From: Pithys albifrons albifrons
Lineage: Eukaryota; Chordata; Aves; Passeriformes; Thamnophilidae
Direction: 5' to 3'
NCBI RefSeq assembly: GCF_047495875.1
Contig: NC_092475.1
Coordinates: 15,412,001-15,476,000, forward strand
DNA length: 64,000 nucleotides
Shown: positions 36,530-49,800 of the stretch, one piece after another
How the letters are laid out: each line of letters opens with the position of its first letter
Position numbering within the stretch: the first letter of the stretch is position 1
Program-made: the position numbers and the translations under genes
The notes under the pieces: generated by a model
What the model saw: the letters and a program-made list of their open reading frames with translations, nothing else
Database searches by the model: none
What the model was told of the DNA's origin: nothing

Positions 36530-38730
36530 GTTCATTCTCCCTAACTAGCATTTCCACTGTATACAAAGCTGTTGACTTCTTGTTCTGCCTTGTAATTCTT
36601 GTACATTGACTAAGGTGATCCGTAGGAACTGAGAAGTAGCTCATAGATAACAAGTTCTCTGTAAAAGGCAGATGGGACATAATGACATTTTTATTGTTTC
36701 ACGAGCCTTTCTTTTAATGCAGCAAAGACATCTTACATTTCACTAAATGTGGGTGATCTGCTCAAGGGCAATATCAGAGAGAGACTGGATGAGGGACATA
36801 TTTAGTGTTTTGTATAAATGAAAAATCCAAAAGGCTACTGAAAGCTGACTGCGGACAGCTACTCAGCTTGCTTCGTGCTGAATAATTGGTAAGAATAGAA
36901 GGATTGGAGGGTTTTATTTCTTGATGGTAACTTTTGATTAATGTATCTGTAAAAGTTTCTTTGTAAATACTGTGAGGTGTGTCTAAGTTTCCAAACAAAA
37001 CGATCTCTGCATTTCCAGATGAGTTTCCACGAGTGCAGTGAGGCAGAACTGAGGATTTCAGCGAAGGTTGGAAAGGGGTAGGAAATACAGAAACGTGTTT
37101 TGTTCTGGTTGCATATAATCTTTGCTCTTTTTAAGCTCTGTGAGCTCTGAAATATATTTTTGGGTTACTTCAGTGTGTTTGACAAGACAGCTTGATATTT
37201 CTATCAAACAAAGACTTTCATATTGCAACAATCTTTGTAAGAACCACTCAAATAAAATTCTCTTAAAAAGGCTTTCATGAAGCTTTATTTCTCTGCTCTC
37301 CCACTGTGGCTTGTCAGTATGTGCCAAGGCCTGCAGGTGAGTGATGGATGCTGTGCAATGGCAATGTCTGGGATACCACTGTGTGCTATCCTGGGTATAC
37401 CATGGGATACCCTGTGCCTGGAGCACATGCAGGAGCTGGTTCCTGCTGTTCCCCACCCTCTGTGCAGTGTGGCCATGGTTGTTGAGGACCCCAGGCACAG
37501 CTCTTTCCCTCCTCAGGCTTGCTGAACATTCATTCCAGAGATGACTCCCTGCTGCCCACCTCCACTCCCATCCTTCACAAAGGGTTGAGTCCTGGGGATG
37601 GAGCAATCAGTTCCACTGGCTCTTAGTCTGGTTTCTGGAGGGAGCCTGTCGCTGTGCTTTGCCCTTCCTACCCCTGTCCCACCTGCTTTGCCTTTTTAAC
37701 CACTAAGGAAAGCTGCATTTGGCCAAGGTGGAGAGAGCCTGGAGTGAGGACATCCCTCCTGGTGGTGGAAGGTGGGGCAGGCAGTGCAGTGATGCTGCTG
37801 GTGTTCCCAAGCGTTCCTGCCCTCCAGCAGGGCTGTTATGTAGCTGTGCTTGAGCCGCAGTGGGGCAAAGGACTGCCCTCAGCAATCCAGGAACTGGGAG
37901 CAGGGGCCTGGAAGAGCACAAAGGTGGGAACAGACAGGGATACACTACAGCCGGGTCTGGGGAGTGTGACACAGCTGAAGACAAAGCTGCTCTCCGGGTG
38001 TGCTTGAGCTTTTTTTAGTGTCCAGTATTAATGCCCCAGTGCCACTTGGAGTACAGGGAGCAGTTCTGGGCCAAGCCCCCTGTCACCAGGCTGAGAACAG
38101 GCTTTGAGTGCTGCTTCTGCCTTAAAACCAGGGAAAAGGCTCTCCAGGTGCTGGTTCAGGCAGTGCTGCTGCTCACCTGCCTCCTTACACAGAACTCAGG
38201 GAGGAGCAGAAAAAAGCCTTGTTTCCAAAGGCTTTTCAACACCAACCACCCTTTCCTAGGGCTGGTGAATGGTGTGAGGGATCCCCTGCTCTGCCAGGCC
38301 TGCTAAAGCAGATTGGAGCCAAAGGCTGTTTCTGGAAGCACAGCTCCTCCTGGGGTCCCTCACCTGGGAGGGCATCATCCTGTCACCTGGAACTCAGAAT
38401 GGGACCAGCTTCAACCCACCTTTTTTGCAAGAGGAGAGAAATTTGATCATGAATCTGCATTAGCCACCCAGTAACCTTCTTAGAGTAGGGATGCATGAAG
38501 GGAATGGAGCACTCCACATCCACAGGGAGAATGTGAGCTCCCAAGTGCCACAGGGAGAAATGCATATGCTGTACTTACACCTGTGAGACAAGAACTTCAG
38601 TGTAGTACAAAGGATGATTAATTCTCATTGTCATGGGAGTAAGAGACGAGGAAAGTAGAAATTCAGTAAAAAGCATGTTTACAATCAGCAGAGCACAGAG
38701 GGTGGAGCTTTGCTGTTTCATGAAGAGCTC
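36530..38730. other. RBM39-ROMO1 convergent interval
   Basis: About 2.2 kb between convergent 3' ends. It may include an extended RBM39 3' UTR to the distal AATAAA at 37251. No gene, RNA or repeat family recognised. Confidence 0.5.
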
Positions 38731-38752
38731 TCACTTCCAGGTATCTAAAGAT

Positions 38753-38758
38753 TTTATT
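38753..38758 (-). promoter_or_regulatory. ROMO1: ROMO1 poly(A) signal
   Basis: AATAAA on the minus strand about 60 nt after the ROMO1 stop, giving a short 3' UTR as expected for this small mRNA. Confidence 0.75.
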
Positions 38759-38816
38759 ATGGTACAGAGAAGGAATGGCTGGTGGGGGCACTCTGGGATA
38801 AATCCCAAACTCCAGG

Positions 38817-39371
38817 TTAGCAGCGTATTCCCATGCCAATGGCCATGAATGTTCCAAACGTCCCACCACTTTGCATCATCGTTTTGCCAACTCCACCCAT
38901 CAGCTCTCGTCCTCTCATGCCAATCCTGAAGTAAAGAAAACCAGGGAATTACATACAAGCTGAAATCTGACAGGTCACAGACAAGCAGCAGCAAACATGA
39001 GACAACCAGCTCATGGTTACAAATTGAACACTTCTTCAGTCTAAATCTGTGCAGCGGTGCCTTTCCTATCGCCCCTCAGAGAGTGGGGGCCGTGCCCTGT
39101 GCTTGAGCAGCCTGGACTGACTCTCACCAATGGCCCATGTGTACATCTGCCTGCACTGGAACCTCCTGACACACCACTCTGGAACAGCTTTGCATCTTGG
39201 TGCTCCAAATACCCTTAATATGGGGAAAAAAATCATGCTGTCCAAGTATTTGACTCGGAAGAGTACAAAAAGAGTTGTCTGAGCTATTGTATTGCCATCC
39301 TGCCTGGCTGCAGTGGCAGTATTTGTAATACCAGCAACCTAAAATTAACTTGTTTACTACTGACTGTGTAT

Positions 39372-39409
<38 letters not shown>

Positions 39410-40514
39410 CTGAGAGGACTGAAAGGCCTTGAAGTGTCCAGAGGTGTTTTGTTCTCCAGTTCTCACTTAACCTGAGGTCAGGCTGAAACAAAAAGAATTG
39501 TTCTGCCTCAAGCAGCTCTTGTAATATTTGGCTTTTAAGCACTGCAGTGACTTTACAGTCTAAGGAATTTCATGCACTTGATTCTTAAAACATGAGGTTT
39601 TCTCTCAGAAATGGTACAGCTGAACCACTGTAACCACTTTGTTTTAAATCCTCCAAACCTGTGTTTTCTGCCAGCATCATGATACTTACAAATACCCTCT
39701 GGGAACTAAGATCAGAAAAAATCCCCTTGGATTAAACTCTGTGCCTTTTCCTCCTTTTTGGCTCATTATAGAATCATAGAATCGATTGGGTTGGAAAAGA
39801 CCTCTGAGATCATCAAGTCCAACCCTTGGTCCAAGGGTTTATCGATTATCAAATTGTTGCCTGTGTTCAAAGACAGGTGAAAACCCTGGAGCAGAAAGAG
39901 TTCTGCAAAGTGTGGCAGAGCTGACTCGAGTGGCTCCTTGTCACAGCTGATGTGCATAGGCAGCCCCCGGGCGCGGTGTTTCCATCCTGGCGAGCCCAGA
40001 GGAAGGTGAAATATTGTCCCTCTCTGCGGCACAGTCGGTCTGTGCCAGGGCCAGCCACGCTCTGCCCACGCTCCAGTTCACACTCGCGTCCAGTCTGGGA
40101 ACTGTCCCCGTGCAAAGCGAGCACGATGCACACACCGAGAGCAGCTCAGGCGGCCTCAGGGCCAGGAGAGGCTGCACAATCTGCACAGACCATCCCCGCA
40201 GCCCCTCCCGCACAGCCCCAGCTTCCCAGCGAGTGGCAGGGAAAGGTCTGTGAGGCTGCGAGCCCCTGGCACACGGCTGGGCAGTGACCCCTGGCCCTGG
40301 CCACGCACACCCACCGCACGGCCCCGGGGCGGAACCGGCCCCTTCCCAGCCCCGGCAGCAGCGGGAGCCGCTGCCCGGCCTACCTGAGGCAGGAGAAGGT
40401 GCCGAACAGCGCTCCCGCGGCCATGCCCACTGCGAAGCCCATCATGAATCCCATCTTTACTCTGTCGAAGCAGCTGGGCTGGGACTGCCCGTACGGGCCC
40501 ACGGTCACAGGCAT
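38817..40514 (-). CDS. ROMO1: Reactive oxygen species modulator 1
   Basis: Small inner-mitochondrial-membrane protein linked to ROS production, cristae/OPA1 regulation and TIM-complex assembly. Two coding exons on the minus strand: 40514-40384 (43 codons plus 2 nt) and 38925-38817 (1 nt, 35 codons, stop), together 79 aa, the usual length. The protein opens [20 protein letters not shown], continues with a glycine-rich hydrophobic segment ([21 protein letters not shown]) and a basic turn (RIGMRGREL), and closes with a second glycine/methionine-rich segment ending GMGIRC. Cys15 is present and a cysteine is the last residue. The ATG directly follows a TGCCAG acceptor, so the 5' UTR lies in an upstream exon with a GCGAG/GTGCGG donor near 40785. 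Gene, frame and both splice sites agree fully. Confidence 0.96.
39384..39409. repeat. (TA)n microsatellite in ROMO1 intron
   Basis: About 13 TA dinucleotides preceded by TACATACATACA, probably length-variable. Confidence 0.9.
39768..39850 (-). mobile_element. CR1 3'-end fragment in ROMO1 intron
   Basis: The plus strand reads TCATAGAATCATAGAATCGA followed by TTGGGTTGGAAAAGACC and the ATCATCAAGTCCAACCCTTGG text, the reverse complement of a CR1 3' end with its ATTCTATGA repeats. The fragment is under 90 bp. Confidence 0.75.
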
Positions 40515-40785
40515 CTGGCAGAGGAAGGACAGACCCGCAGCGATGACCGCGCGGTGCCAGCGGCCAGACCCGGCCCGCCCCCGCCCGCCCTCCTGCCGGG
40601 CCCCACGGCCCCGCTCCGCCCCCGCCACGCTCCGGGGCCGCCCCGCGCCCTCCCGCCCCCCGCGAGCACGGGCCAGGCCCGCCCCGGCCCCCTCTCATCG
40701 AGTCCAAGCCCACGGCAGGGCCCCGGTGCGGGCCCTGGGGAGGGCCCGGAGGGTCCCGGTGCGCTTCCCGTGCGCGCCCCCGCAC

Positions 40786-40890
40786 CTCGCTCGGCTGCGC
40801 GCTCCGCCCGCCCGGCGCCGCTTCCGGCGCGCGCCCCACGCACGGGAAGGGGCGGGGCGCGCACGGCCCCGCCCCCAGCGTGCCCCCGCC
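40786..40890. promoter_or_regulatory. ROMO1/NFS1 bidirectional promoter
   Basis: The ROMO1 first-exon donor (near 40785, minus strand) and the NFS1 start codon (40891, plus strand) are about 105 bp apart, so both 5' UTRs and the shared promoter fit in this space. It is CpG-rich, with an ETS/GABP-type CTTCCGG at 40821 and GC boxes (GGGGCGGGGC near 40850 and CCCCGCCCCC near 40867). No TATA box. ETS and SP1 sites are typical of nuclear genes for mitochondrial proteins. Exact start sites are unknown. Confidence 0.75.
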
Positions 40891-43800
40891 ATGCTGCTGT
40901 GGCGGCGCCTGCCCGGCCTGGCCCTGCTCAGGGGGCTGCGGGCGGCACCGGCGGCGGCACCGGCACCGGCACCGGCACAGGCACCGGCACAGGCACCGGC
41001 ACCCACACCGGGTAAGGCCGCGGTCGGGCAGAGCCGCTGTGGCGCAGGGCCGGCCCCGCCGCTCCCGCCGCCCCTGACGGCAGCTCCGCGCTCTTCTCCC
41101 CTCAGGCCGGACCGGCGATGGCGGCGCCGCCCCGCGGCCGCTCTACATGGACGTGCAGGCCACCACCCCGCTGGTACGGTCCGCGCCGGGAACGGGCTCG
41201 CTCCCAACCGCTTGGTGTCCTTGGCGCCCGGCTCAGGGCGCTGTGCCCGGCCCGGGAACTCCGGCCCGGGAACTCCGGCCCGGGAACTCCGGCCCGGGAA
41301 CTCCGGCCCGGGAACTCCGGCCCGGGAACTCCGGCCCGGGAACTCCGCTGCTGTCGGCCCGGGAACTCACTCCGGCCCGGGAACTCCGGCCGCTCCTGGC
41401 TCGGGGCCGTGGCTCGCCCAGGCAGCCTGTGGTTCTATTTGCTCAGATGCTCCTGTTCTGTGATCACCTCAGTGCAGATCAAGGCTATGTGTGAGGGCCA
41501 GAACACAATCGCCAGACACTTGTGTTGTACATCCCGTGTAATAACCTCATGCATTTGAGATCTGGCCCGAGCTCAAGCCAGACCCCGCGGCAGGGGGTGC
41601 TGCTGACCCGGCACAGGGGAACGTGTGTGTGGAGACGGCAGAGATGCTTTTCCTCCTCCGTTTCTAAGGCGGGTGTTTTGTGTGTCCCACAGGATCCCAG
41701 AGTCCTGGACAGCATGCTCCCATACCTGACAGCCTACTATGGCAACCCCCACTCCAGGACCCACGCCTACGGCTGGGAGAGCGAGGCTGCCATGGAGAAG
41801 GCGAGGAGGGTGAGTCTTGCGCTCTCCACAGTCGTGGTTTTCCTGCTGGTGAGGAAATTCAGTGTCAAAGCAACATCAGAAGCAATGAAGGAAAAAAGCC
41901 TGTTCTCTGTGGGCTGGATTTATCAGCTTATTCTTTTCTTAGCTTTAGTAGATTTATTGGAAGAAAAAATGGAATCACAGAATATCCTGAGTTGGAAGGG
42001 ATCCACAAGGATCATCGAGTCCAGTTCCTGGCCCTGCACGGGACCATCCCCAAGGGTCACACCCTGTGCCCAAGTGTAACTGTGGGAGACGGGTTTGTGA
42101 CCTGCTGAGATGACTTCACAGAAGTTACTGCAACAGGCCACTTTATTCATGTGCACACACACTAATATACATCTTTAAGACTGGAACCTTCCGCAGGTGT
42201 TGACACTTTGGCACTGATTATTGGCTAACAATGTTTATATTACAAAGCTTCTTGTAATTGGCTGACCATGCACATCTGCTGAGAAAGTCGGCAGCAGCCA
42301 TTTCTGATTTCATTAATTAGTTCTTAAGGCTACAGCACTAATTTACATAGGCAGTTCAGCATATGGCTTGCTTTTTAGGTGAAATACCATATGAAATTCC
42401 AACACCCAAGAGCATCATCCATACACATCTTGAGCTCTGTCAGCCTTGGTGCTGTGACTGCTATCCTGAGAAGTCTGTTCCAGCACCCAGCCACCCTCTG
42501 GAGGAAGAACCTTTCCTTAATATCTACCCTCAACCTCCCCTGACACAGCTCCAGCCATTCCCTCAAGTCCTGTCACTGGTCACAGAGCTCCGAGTGATGC
42601 TGCCCCTCTGCTGCTGCTCATGGAGAAGCTGCAAACCCCAGTGAGGTCTGACCTCAGTCTGCTCCAGCGGAACAAGACAAGTGTCCTCGGCCACTCGTAA
42701 CAAGGCCCTTCCCCACCTCTGTAGGGCTGCTCTGCGTGTGCTCTGTAACAGTTTGTCTCTGCAGCTGCCCCAGGACGTTCCCAGAGCAGCGCGGGACGGG
42801 CGTGGTGTCCGGCTGGCCATGCTGGGCCACTTGGGGCTGCCAGGGCACTGCTGGCTCCTGTTCCACCTGCCCTCAACCCAAACCCCCTAATCCCCTACCT
42901 CAGAGCTCTCCAGCGGCTCATTCCCAGTCTGTCCGTACATTCAGGTTTGTCCCATCCCAGATGGAGAATCCGGTGCTTGCCCTAATAGTGAGATTAGAGG
43001 AAGTGAAATGGCAGAAACCAATACTTAGGCAAAGATGCCTCAGGAATTTTGGTTTCCTGGGGTTACAAGCGTGATGCTCCACATTTTATCGTTCTCCTAA
43101 TCTTGGGTTTGGGTCTTTGTAATTTTTCTTGAAAGTGATATGTAGTGGAGTTTTGTCTTCTTAACTTCTTATGTCTTTTATGACAGGCTAATCTTTAATA
43201 CCACTCCTGCTAATGACCAGAGATTCCTTGTGTATTTTGTATGAATGCAGATATTTAGACTACTGTAGCATAACTTTGCTGGGTACCAGCTATAATCCTT
43301 TTGAGACTCAAGTGGGTATTCTTGAAAACACTTTGCTTGTATTTTGCTGTGTTGAATTCACTATATGTTTTTTTAACAAATCAAAATTGTATTTCCTTTT
43401 AAACAGCAAGTTGCAGATTTAATAGGAGCTGATTCACGGGAAATTATATTTACCAGTGGTGCAACAGAATCTAATAATATGGCAATTAAGGTAAAAGGTT
43501 TATACTCATAGTATTTATGATGTTAAAATTATGCTCTTAAGAACTGTGTGCATCTTTCAGCAGTTGAAATGTTAATATGTTGGTAGGAAATACTTGCATT
43601 CCTGTATTTACTCCTTGTGATCCTCTGCTATGTATGTGGAGGAAATACTTGGAGGAATGTTCTGGTGCATGGGACATGCTTTTGAGGACAGTGTTAAAAA
43701 TTCAATGTTTCTCTTGCATCCACCAAATACAGTATCTTTGCTTATGTAATTAAAATCTTTATCATGAAATATAGTGGACATGCTGATTAGGAACTTTTTT

Positions 43801-46800
43801 CTCATTAGGACTGTCTTGTGTTTTAACCATTAGTATGTGGTTGTTCAGACTTCTCAGTGTATATGTCTCCACTGAAAATGTTTCCTTAAAAGTATTTTGG
43901 TTAATGGCATCTATAACTTCTGTCAGTTAATATGTTCACAGGCTTTTTGAGAAATGAGTTACTTGGAAAACTGAGTGCTGGTGGAGATTTGTAGTGTGGA
44001 TTATGTGTCTGTACCTTTTAGATTCATGACTTGGGCTCAAACAGGAAAGATCCAAATGAATTATATCTAAGTAATGACTTCTTGCTTGCAATCATTTAGT
44101 GTAATGCTGCCTTTCTTTGGTGGTCTGATGGCTAATTTCTTGTTCATGGATTGTGCCTGACAGGGTGTTGCAAGGTTCTATAAATCCAGAAAAAAGCATA
44201 TAATTACCACACAAACGGAGCACAAGTGTGTGTTGGATTCTTGTCGTTCCTTGGAAACAGAAGGGTTTCGTATCACGTATCTACCTGTTAAGAAAAATGG
44301 GCTCATAGATTTGAAGGTAAGTAGTTACTGACAGACAGCAACTGAAAACAGAAGTTTTTGTTTCAAGTTGATGCTCATGAGAAGCTTGTGTCCTGTTGTG
44401 ACCTGTTAGTCACAGCTTCTGTCCCTCTGACTCTTTCACCAGGAGCTGGAGGCTGCAATCCAGCCAGATACTAGTTTGGTTTCTGTAATGACTGTGAATA
44501 ATGAAATAGGAGTAAAGCAGCCAATTCATGACATTGGTAAGTACCCTGCAGGTTCAAGATGCCAGCTGAGGTTGCTTCTGCTTCATTTTAGTTATTAATT
44601 TCACCCCCAAGTGGCACTGTTGCAAAAGTTTAGGTGTAACATGGTTAAGGAGTAAATAATATTATAAATATTTTAAAATAAAAATATAATGTAGATAAAT
44701 ACTGCTGTCCCAAATAAAAATTGATTTTAAAAGGGAAATGAGAATGAAATTCACTACTTTTACAATGAGCATTACAGCAATTACAGCCTTGCATAGATCA
44801 GCTGCAGTGTTTATAGTTTCATTCTGAAATGTAAGATGGATGAAAAAATTGCACAGAATAACTGGCCAGATTAAGCTTATATACTGTAACAGTTTATTGA
44901 GTACTGGTAGTGTTTATGAGGAGAAATGTGCAGGATCTGGGGTGGCAAAGGGTGCTGAGCACCACCCATCCCCCAGGATTGCCATACACAGTCGTGACCT
45001 GCTGGTTTGGAGGCCCAAAGGCCACGGAAGAGCCAGGTTTGTGGCACAGGAGGCAGGGAGAGGGTGAGCCAGGCTCTGGGCAGTCAAGTGGAGGGACAGA
45101 CAGGGAGACCCGGAGAATCAGGGACATGGAGAAGCAGGCAGGAGGGTGAGCAGGTGCCTACACATGCAGCTCTCTGGATGCCATGGGGGTTTGTTGATAA
45201 AGCTTCCCATGAGGGTAACAAAACACACCCTCCATTCTGCCCTGGTGTCACCCTGGCAGCCACTCACCCACCTGCACGGGTGGGGAGAGGGTTGGAAGGG
45301 TAAAAGCCAGAGAACTGGTGGGTTGAGATAAATGCAGTTTAATAGGGAAAGCACAAGCTATGCACACAAGCAAAGCAAAAGAAAGAATTAATTCCCTGCT
45401 TCCCATTGTTGGGCAGGTGTTCAGCACTGCCAGGAGAGCAGGGCCCCATCCCATGGGATGGTGACTTGGGAAGAGAAACACCATCACTCCAAACGTCCCT
45501 CCCTTCCTCCTCCTTCCCCCCAGCCTGATATACTGAGCATGATGTCATATGGTTACAGAGTATCCCTTTGGTTGGTTTGGGTCACCTGTCCTGCCTGTGT
45601 CTCCTCCCAGCCTCGCACACAGCCTCAGCTCCCTCTCCAGTGTGGCAGTTCAAAAGCAGAAAAGGCCTGGGCTCCATGTAAACCCTGCTCAGCAATAACA
45701 CCACTATATTATCACCCCTGTGTTCAGCACAAATCCAAACACAGCCCCAAATCAGCCACTGTGAATAAAGTGAATTTTACCCCAGCCAGAAGCAGCACAC
45801 CTTCATATTCAAGATGTCCTTTCCTAAGATGTTTGCATTTTCAGTGTTCTGGCTTTGGCTGTGCCCTGGAGTTCATGGTGTGTAGGGTATTGTTTTCTCA
45901 GGCTGTGGCATGTATCTTGTGCAGCTGGTTTCCTTTTGCTTTTTTCTTCATTAAGCTCAAAGCAGCATTTTCCCTAAGGCTTTTCCAGGTTCTCTTTCTT
46001 CCCTGACAAGCATTTGACCATGGCTGAATTGCTTATAGCTCTGAGGACTCTTATTTTCCTCCTATACTTATATTACCAAGGTCATTACTGTGGTCCCACG
46101 CTTAAATTCCAGGGATGGCTGTGCCAGCTGCAGTTCCCACAGGATATTCTCACAACAGTTTGATTACAGGTCCCATGGGCCAGGCCTGGGGCTTGCAGAG
46201 GGACTGTGAGGCCCTGTGAGTGTGAGGCCTGTAGCCTGATACTGCTGATCTTGCTGAAATACAGGAGGACAATTTGCCTTGTAAAGGATGATGCTGAACC
46301 TCCTGTGCAGAGCAGAGGTCTGGGATGCAGATGTGCTAGGTGTGGATTCTGGGGAAGATGAGTTGTGAGTTTTTGATGACAAAAATAAATAATGCTTAAG
46401 TTTGCTGCCCACAAACAATGTATTACTTTGTTCCTCAGTATATTCTAGATCTGGGTGTGAAACATTGGTGGCAGGCTTGAATAACTTCAGGTGGTAATAA
46501 TGAGCAAGTGTGAGGACTAGTGACCATTCTGAGAACATTTTTGAGGCTGAGTGTTGCAAAACTTGGGGAGCAGAGGAAATGACATAAAAATACTTGGCAA
46601 ATATGAACTTGAAAATAAGGTTAGCTTGTATTGGACTGATTTTGGGAAGAAAAAGAATCAAGAAACAAACAATTTTGTCCAGCTGTGGCATTATCTGTAT
46701 GTGGAAACTTAGACATCTCATGCAACCATTTGTTCTTGGTAGATGTGAGTTTGGAAACAATCTCACTGCTTAACAGCAGTAGACTTTTTAACTTCTTGGC

Positions 46801-49800
46801 TGAAGAAATTCACTGTGGTCTTGCCTGTCTAAACCTGTGCCAAGGCATCACCTGCAGCAGCCCCTGCACTGCGAAAGCCACTTCACTGTGAAAGAAACAT
46901 CACAGTCCCCATTTCTTCCTTTGTCACCTCAGAACTGGTCCTTGCAGTTGGTGTAGATTCAGTGATGCTTCATCACAGAATCACAGACGTTGAGTTGGAA
47001 GGGACCCACAAGGATCATCGAGTCCAACTCTTAAGTCAATGGCCCACACAGGGGATTGAACCCATGACCTTGGCATTATAACAACCAAGTTTTTAACCAA
47101 CTGAGCTGATCCCAGGGTCAGATCCATGGCTGACCACTGGGACCAGAGCAGTTGGAGAGGGTGACGTGGTGTGCTTGGTGCTCTGTTGCAGGTGAGATCT
47201 GCCGTGCGCGCCAGGTCTTCTTCCACACGGACGCTGCACAGGCTATCGGCAAAATTCCTATGGATGTCAATGGCATGAAAATTGATCTGATGAGCATCAG
47301 CGGTCATAAAATTTATGGGCCCAAAGGTACTCACTGAAGTGTTTTATGGGGGATTGTTTCCATGCCTGTCTTCAGCTAACCATACAAGGGATGAAGTCAC
47401 AGCTGTTTGTCATAGTGACAGTTACTTAAGCTGTAGAAAACTGTTCTAGGACTGGTGTTGGATGGACTGTGGAGTAGCTCAGGCACTGCTGACGGGTTAG
47501 AGCTGCAGTAAGTGGATCTTCAGTGCTGATGGGTTGAGGTGGCTTCACTGAAGGAAGAAATGGGGGTGTATAATGGTGGCCCCATTACAGCAGTATCTTT
47601 TCACACCAAGCAAGACAGCCCCTGAAGCAGAACTCATGATGAAATGGTTGAGATTAAATCATTGGGTTATAGGGAAAAGTTTAGACACAGGTGTAACTTG
47701 CAGTGAGGAGACCAAAAAGTAACTTGAAAGTTTAAATTCTTAGTGATTTTGGTTTTCTACTTCCAGTGGCTTCTTTCCTACAACTCCATTTGTGCATCTT
47801 CTTTACAGAATGGGGGTTAAAATCCAACTATGGATTTTCTAGTTGACTTCCAAATACTGAAAGTCCAGCTGTCATGGTCATACTACTGTCATGGTCCATT
47901 TAGTTTGTGACAGTGGGCTTAGAAAGCCAGAAATCATGTTTGCTGCATTCTTTATTCTATTCAGAAACAAAAGGCAAATTTGTTATTTTGCATTATGTCC
48001 TTTATTTTGTACAAGCTCCCCTGAGAGCTGAAGAACAAGGACTAAGATTTCAACCAATAACTTTGGACAGATAACAGACATAAATTTTCACAATTTATTA
48101 TGGCTGGAATTTGCAATTGTGCTTCCCATGTAACCGACACTCATTAGGTGTACCAGAACACATGAAGATATGAAAGTCGAGTTTTTAGGTGAGGAGGGTA
48201 GAGGGTGAAATTGACTGGCTGTCAAAAGTGGCTCATCTACTCTACCTACTGCAAATGGCTACCACTGATGAGTCTTCTTAAAGAGAAGAAAGTGAGAGGA
48301 CTCCTGGGATTGGTGCTGGTGTGGTAATCCAGGGAAAGGAGTTGGAAGTAACTCACCAGTGAGTGAAATATCTGCACATAAAAACTTCTTTGCAAAGGGA
48401 TGAACTTCAGCTGGTGCATGGGAATTGTGGGATGGAGAAGAAATGGTGAGTCCCTAGGTGGCTGGAGCACAGTGGAAGAAGCTGAGCTCCCGTGGCTGAA
48501 GCTCTGGGAGCCTGAATGTGAACAGTGGGAACAAACACCATGTCCTAGAAAACAATACAATTCTGTACTTGTTTACTACGTTTTTTCTCCAATTAAGTGT
48601 CCAAATGTGTGTCTGCTGTGGAAGTAAGGAATGTGGCCAAACCTTGGAGTCCCTGTTCATAGTTCCAGAACTGTGGGCATACAGTAAAACAGCTTTCCTT
48701 GTTTCCAAGGGGTTGGGGCTCTGTACATTCGCCGCCGGCCACGCGTCAGGCTGGAGCCTCTGCAGAGTGGGGGAGGGCAGGAGAGAGGACTGCGCTCTGG
48801 GACTGTGCCCACCCCTCTGGCAGTGGGCCTGGGGGCAGCCTGTGAGGTGGCACAGCAAGAGATGGAGGTACGTGCGAGAAGGTACTTGCCCTGGGTGCCA
48901 GAAAATAATATACAGCACCACTTAGGTCTTGGATTCCTTAGGCCTTTTTGTGTTCATGTGCCTGAATTAAATTTGGTTCTCGTGCCTTAACGTTAAATGA
49001 GCATTTTGAGAACTTCAAGGATGTTTTTGGGTAATTGGAAGTTCTTTCTAAAGTTTCTTCTTTCTTGAAGTGGTTTGAATTGTTTTCTTTAACAGGGCTA
49101 CAGATGACAGTTACAGTGAAGTGCAGCTTTATCTGCCTGTATTCACTTCACACATGTATTGGCAGCATCTCTGAAATGAGTATAACTTCACTGCAGCTTT
49201 GCAATTAAGAATTTATTTTCTTTTTTCCTAGGTTGGACAGTAAAGTTTATTTGCTAAGTCTGGTGTCTGAGCCTCTGTGGGCTGCTACATTGGTTTGTGG
49301 GCACCAGTGCCTTCCATACAGCTGGAATGTAAAAATCCTTAAATACAGTGCCAGTGTGATGCATAGGCCAGACATTGCACACATAGGATCAAGCTTCTTC
49401 TCAGGAGACAGGCAGAATTCCACCATCTGAGCTGGGTGGTTATGGAAGCTGAGGCTAGGGAGCCTGCAGAGTCCAAATTCTGCACAAGCCTCAGATCTGG
49501 ATTCTCTTCCTTGCCTGGCAGAGTCCTGGCATTTCTAAATCAATTGGCAGCCTGGTTTTCTTCTAAAGCGTTTTCAAGTGTGAAAACAAGCATGAATTGC
49601 ATGTGTGCTTGTGGCTGATTCTGTGTGCCAGGGCTGATCCCAAACCTTACTGCTTTCTTGGTGTAAGTGACCTCATTTTTCAGCCTGGAACAAGACACTG
49701 CATGTGAGCAATTCTCTTTTTGCAGGTTACTGATGCTAAAAGCTGAGTTCACAGTGATTCGTAAGTCCATGTCTCTGGTACGGTTGGAGAGCTTCTGGGA

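Noticed and set aside
46973..47113. tRNA-Ile gene on the minus strand
   Set aside because: The A and B boxes resemble tRNA-Ile, but acceptor and anticodon stems do not pair and a CR1 tail follows, so it is a SINE.
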